NCBI GenBank assembly: GCA_037355855.1
Contig: CM074764.1
Coordinates: 4,154,001 to 4,218,000 of the forward strand
Source of the DNA: Pseudo-nitzschia pungens
Taxonomy: Eukaryota; Bacillariophyta; Bacillariophyceae; Bacillariales; Bacillariaceae
DNA length: 64,000 nucleotides
Direction of reading: 5' to 3'
Below are positions 63,897 to 64,000 of this stretch, piece by piece. The notes under the pieces are model-generated. The model was not told the DNA's origin, searched no databases, and saw nothing but the letters and a program-made list of their open reading frames with translations. Position 1 is the first letter of the stretch. Every line of letters starts with the position of its first letter. The translations under genes were made by a program, and so were the position numbers.

Positions 63897-64000
63897 TTTC
63901 TGTTTCTACGCGCGATACTGTTGCGCTCACTTTCTGTTTCTACGCGCGATACTGTTGCGCTCACTGTCTGTTTCTACGCGCGGTACTGTTGCGCTCACTT
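63897..64000. repeat. 34-bp tandem repeat, three units to window end
   Basis: Units starting at about 63897, 63931 and 63965 contain CTGTTTCTACGCGCGATACT followed by GTTGCGCTCAC; the third has G for A in CGCGGTACT. A related half-unit (GTGCGTGCGATACTGTTGCA) lies just upstream at about 63870. The array continues beyond the window. Confidence 0.88.

Larger units (their letters stand above)
63503..64000. other. Right-end flank with short tandem arrays, no confident gene
   Basis: This is the other half of the site into which LINE D inserted. An 80-codon minus-strand open frame (63964-63722) is mostly coded by tandem repeats and is not called. Nothing else was recognised. Confidence 0.5.

Noticed and set aside
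63722..63964. 80-aa minus-strand ORF at the right end
   Set aside because: Much of it lies in the 34-bp tandem array, whose period is not a multiple of three; no homology recognised.

Overview
The window reads as nuclear DNA of a photosynthetic stramenopile, most likely a pennate diatom. The evidence is internal: spliced genes with short GT-AG introns (125-282 bp), eukaryote-only proteins (Rab GTPase, USP39/Sad1 splicing factor, signal peptidase subunit SPC1, an SPFH/band-7 protein), and two proteins with a signal peptide followed by Phe at +1, the plastid import signature of secondary red plastids. The species cannot be fixed from the sequence.

Left part (1-23.6 kb), gene-rich. A transposase-like gene (DUF7869-like, broken by one frameshift) runs off the left edge. 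Then come a MITE-like 380-bp element, a plastid/thylakoid-lumen candidate, a two-exon FAM173-like methyltransferase, a two-exon Rab8-like GTPase, a three-exon kinase that joins EF hands and two cyclic-nucleotide-binding domains, an unknown nuclear-type protein, USP39, a three-exon SPC1 gene made of exons too short to stand out as ORFs, a plastid-type membrane protein, a foldback element, and a two-exon SPFH protein with vault-like layout (beta repeats, SPFH, long helix). Intergenic spacers are full of the words TACCG/CGGTA and GTAC.

Right part (23.6-63.5 kb), almost all mobile DNA, with a readable order of insertions. A 1.9-kb foldback element (23574-25455) abuts a Ty3/gypsy retrotransposon (25464-51551; 189/190-bp LTRs, 5-bp target duplication GGAAT). 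Its gag is split by a full-length minus-strand LINE (27562-47790) flanked by a 21-bp target duplication. That LINE is itself split by a younger, 5'-truncated copy (about 33195-42937). A fourth, full-length and apparently intact LINE lies on the plus strand (51864-63482) with a 20-bp target duplication. The LINEs encode a ~950-1000 aa ORF1 and a ~1950 aa ORF2 (endonuclease, reverse transcriptase, RNase H, CCHC). The two ORFs overlap by the 8 bases ATGGTTAG. The two youngest copies form a ~9.7-kb, nearly identical inverted repeat.

The last 500 bp hold two short tandem arrays and no confident gene. No tRNA, rRNA or CRISPR array was seen.
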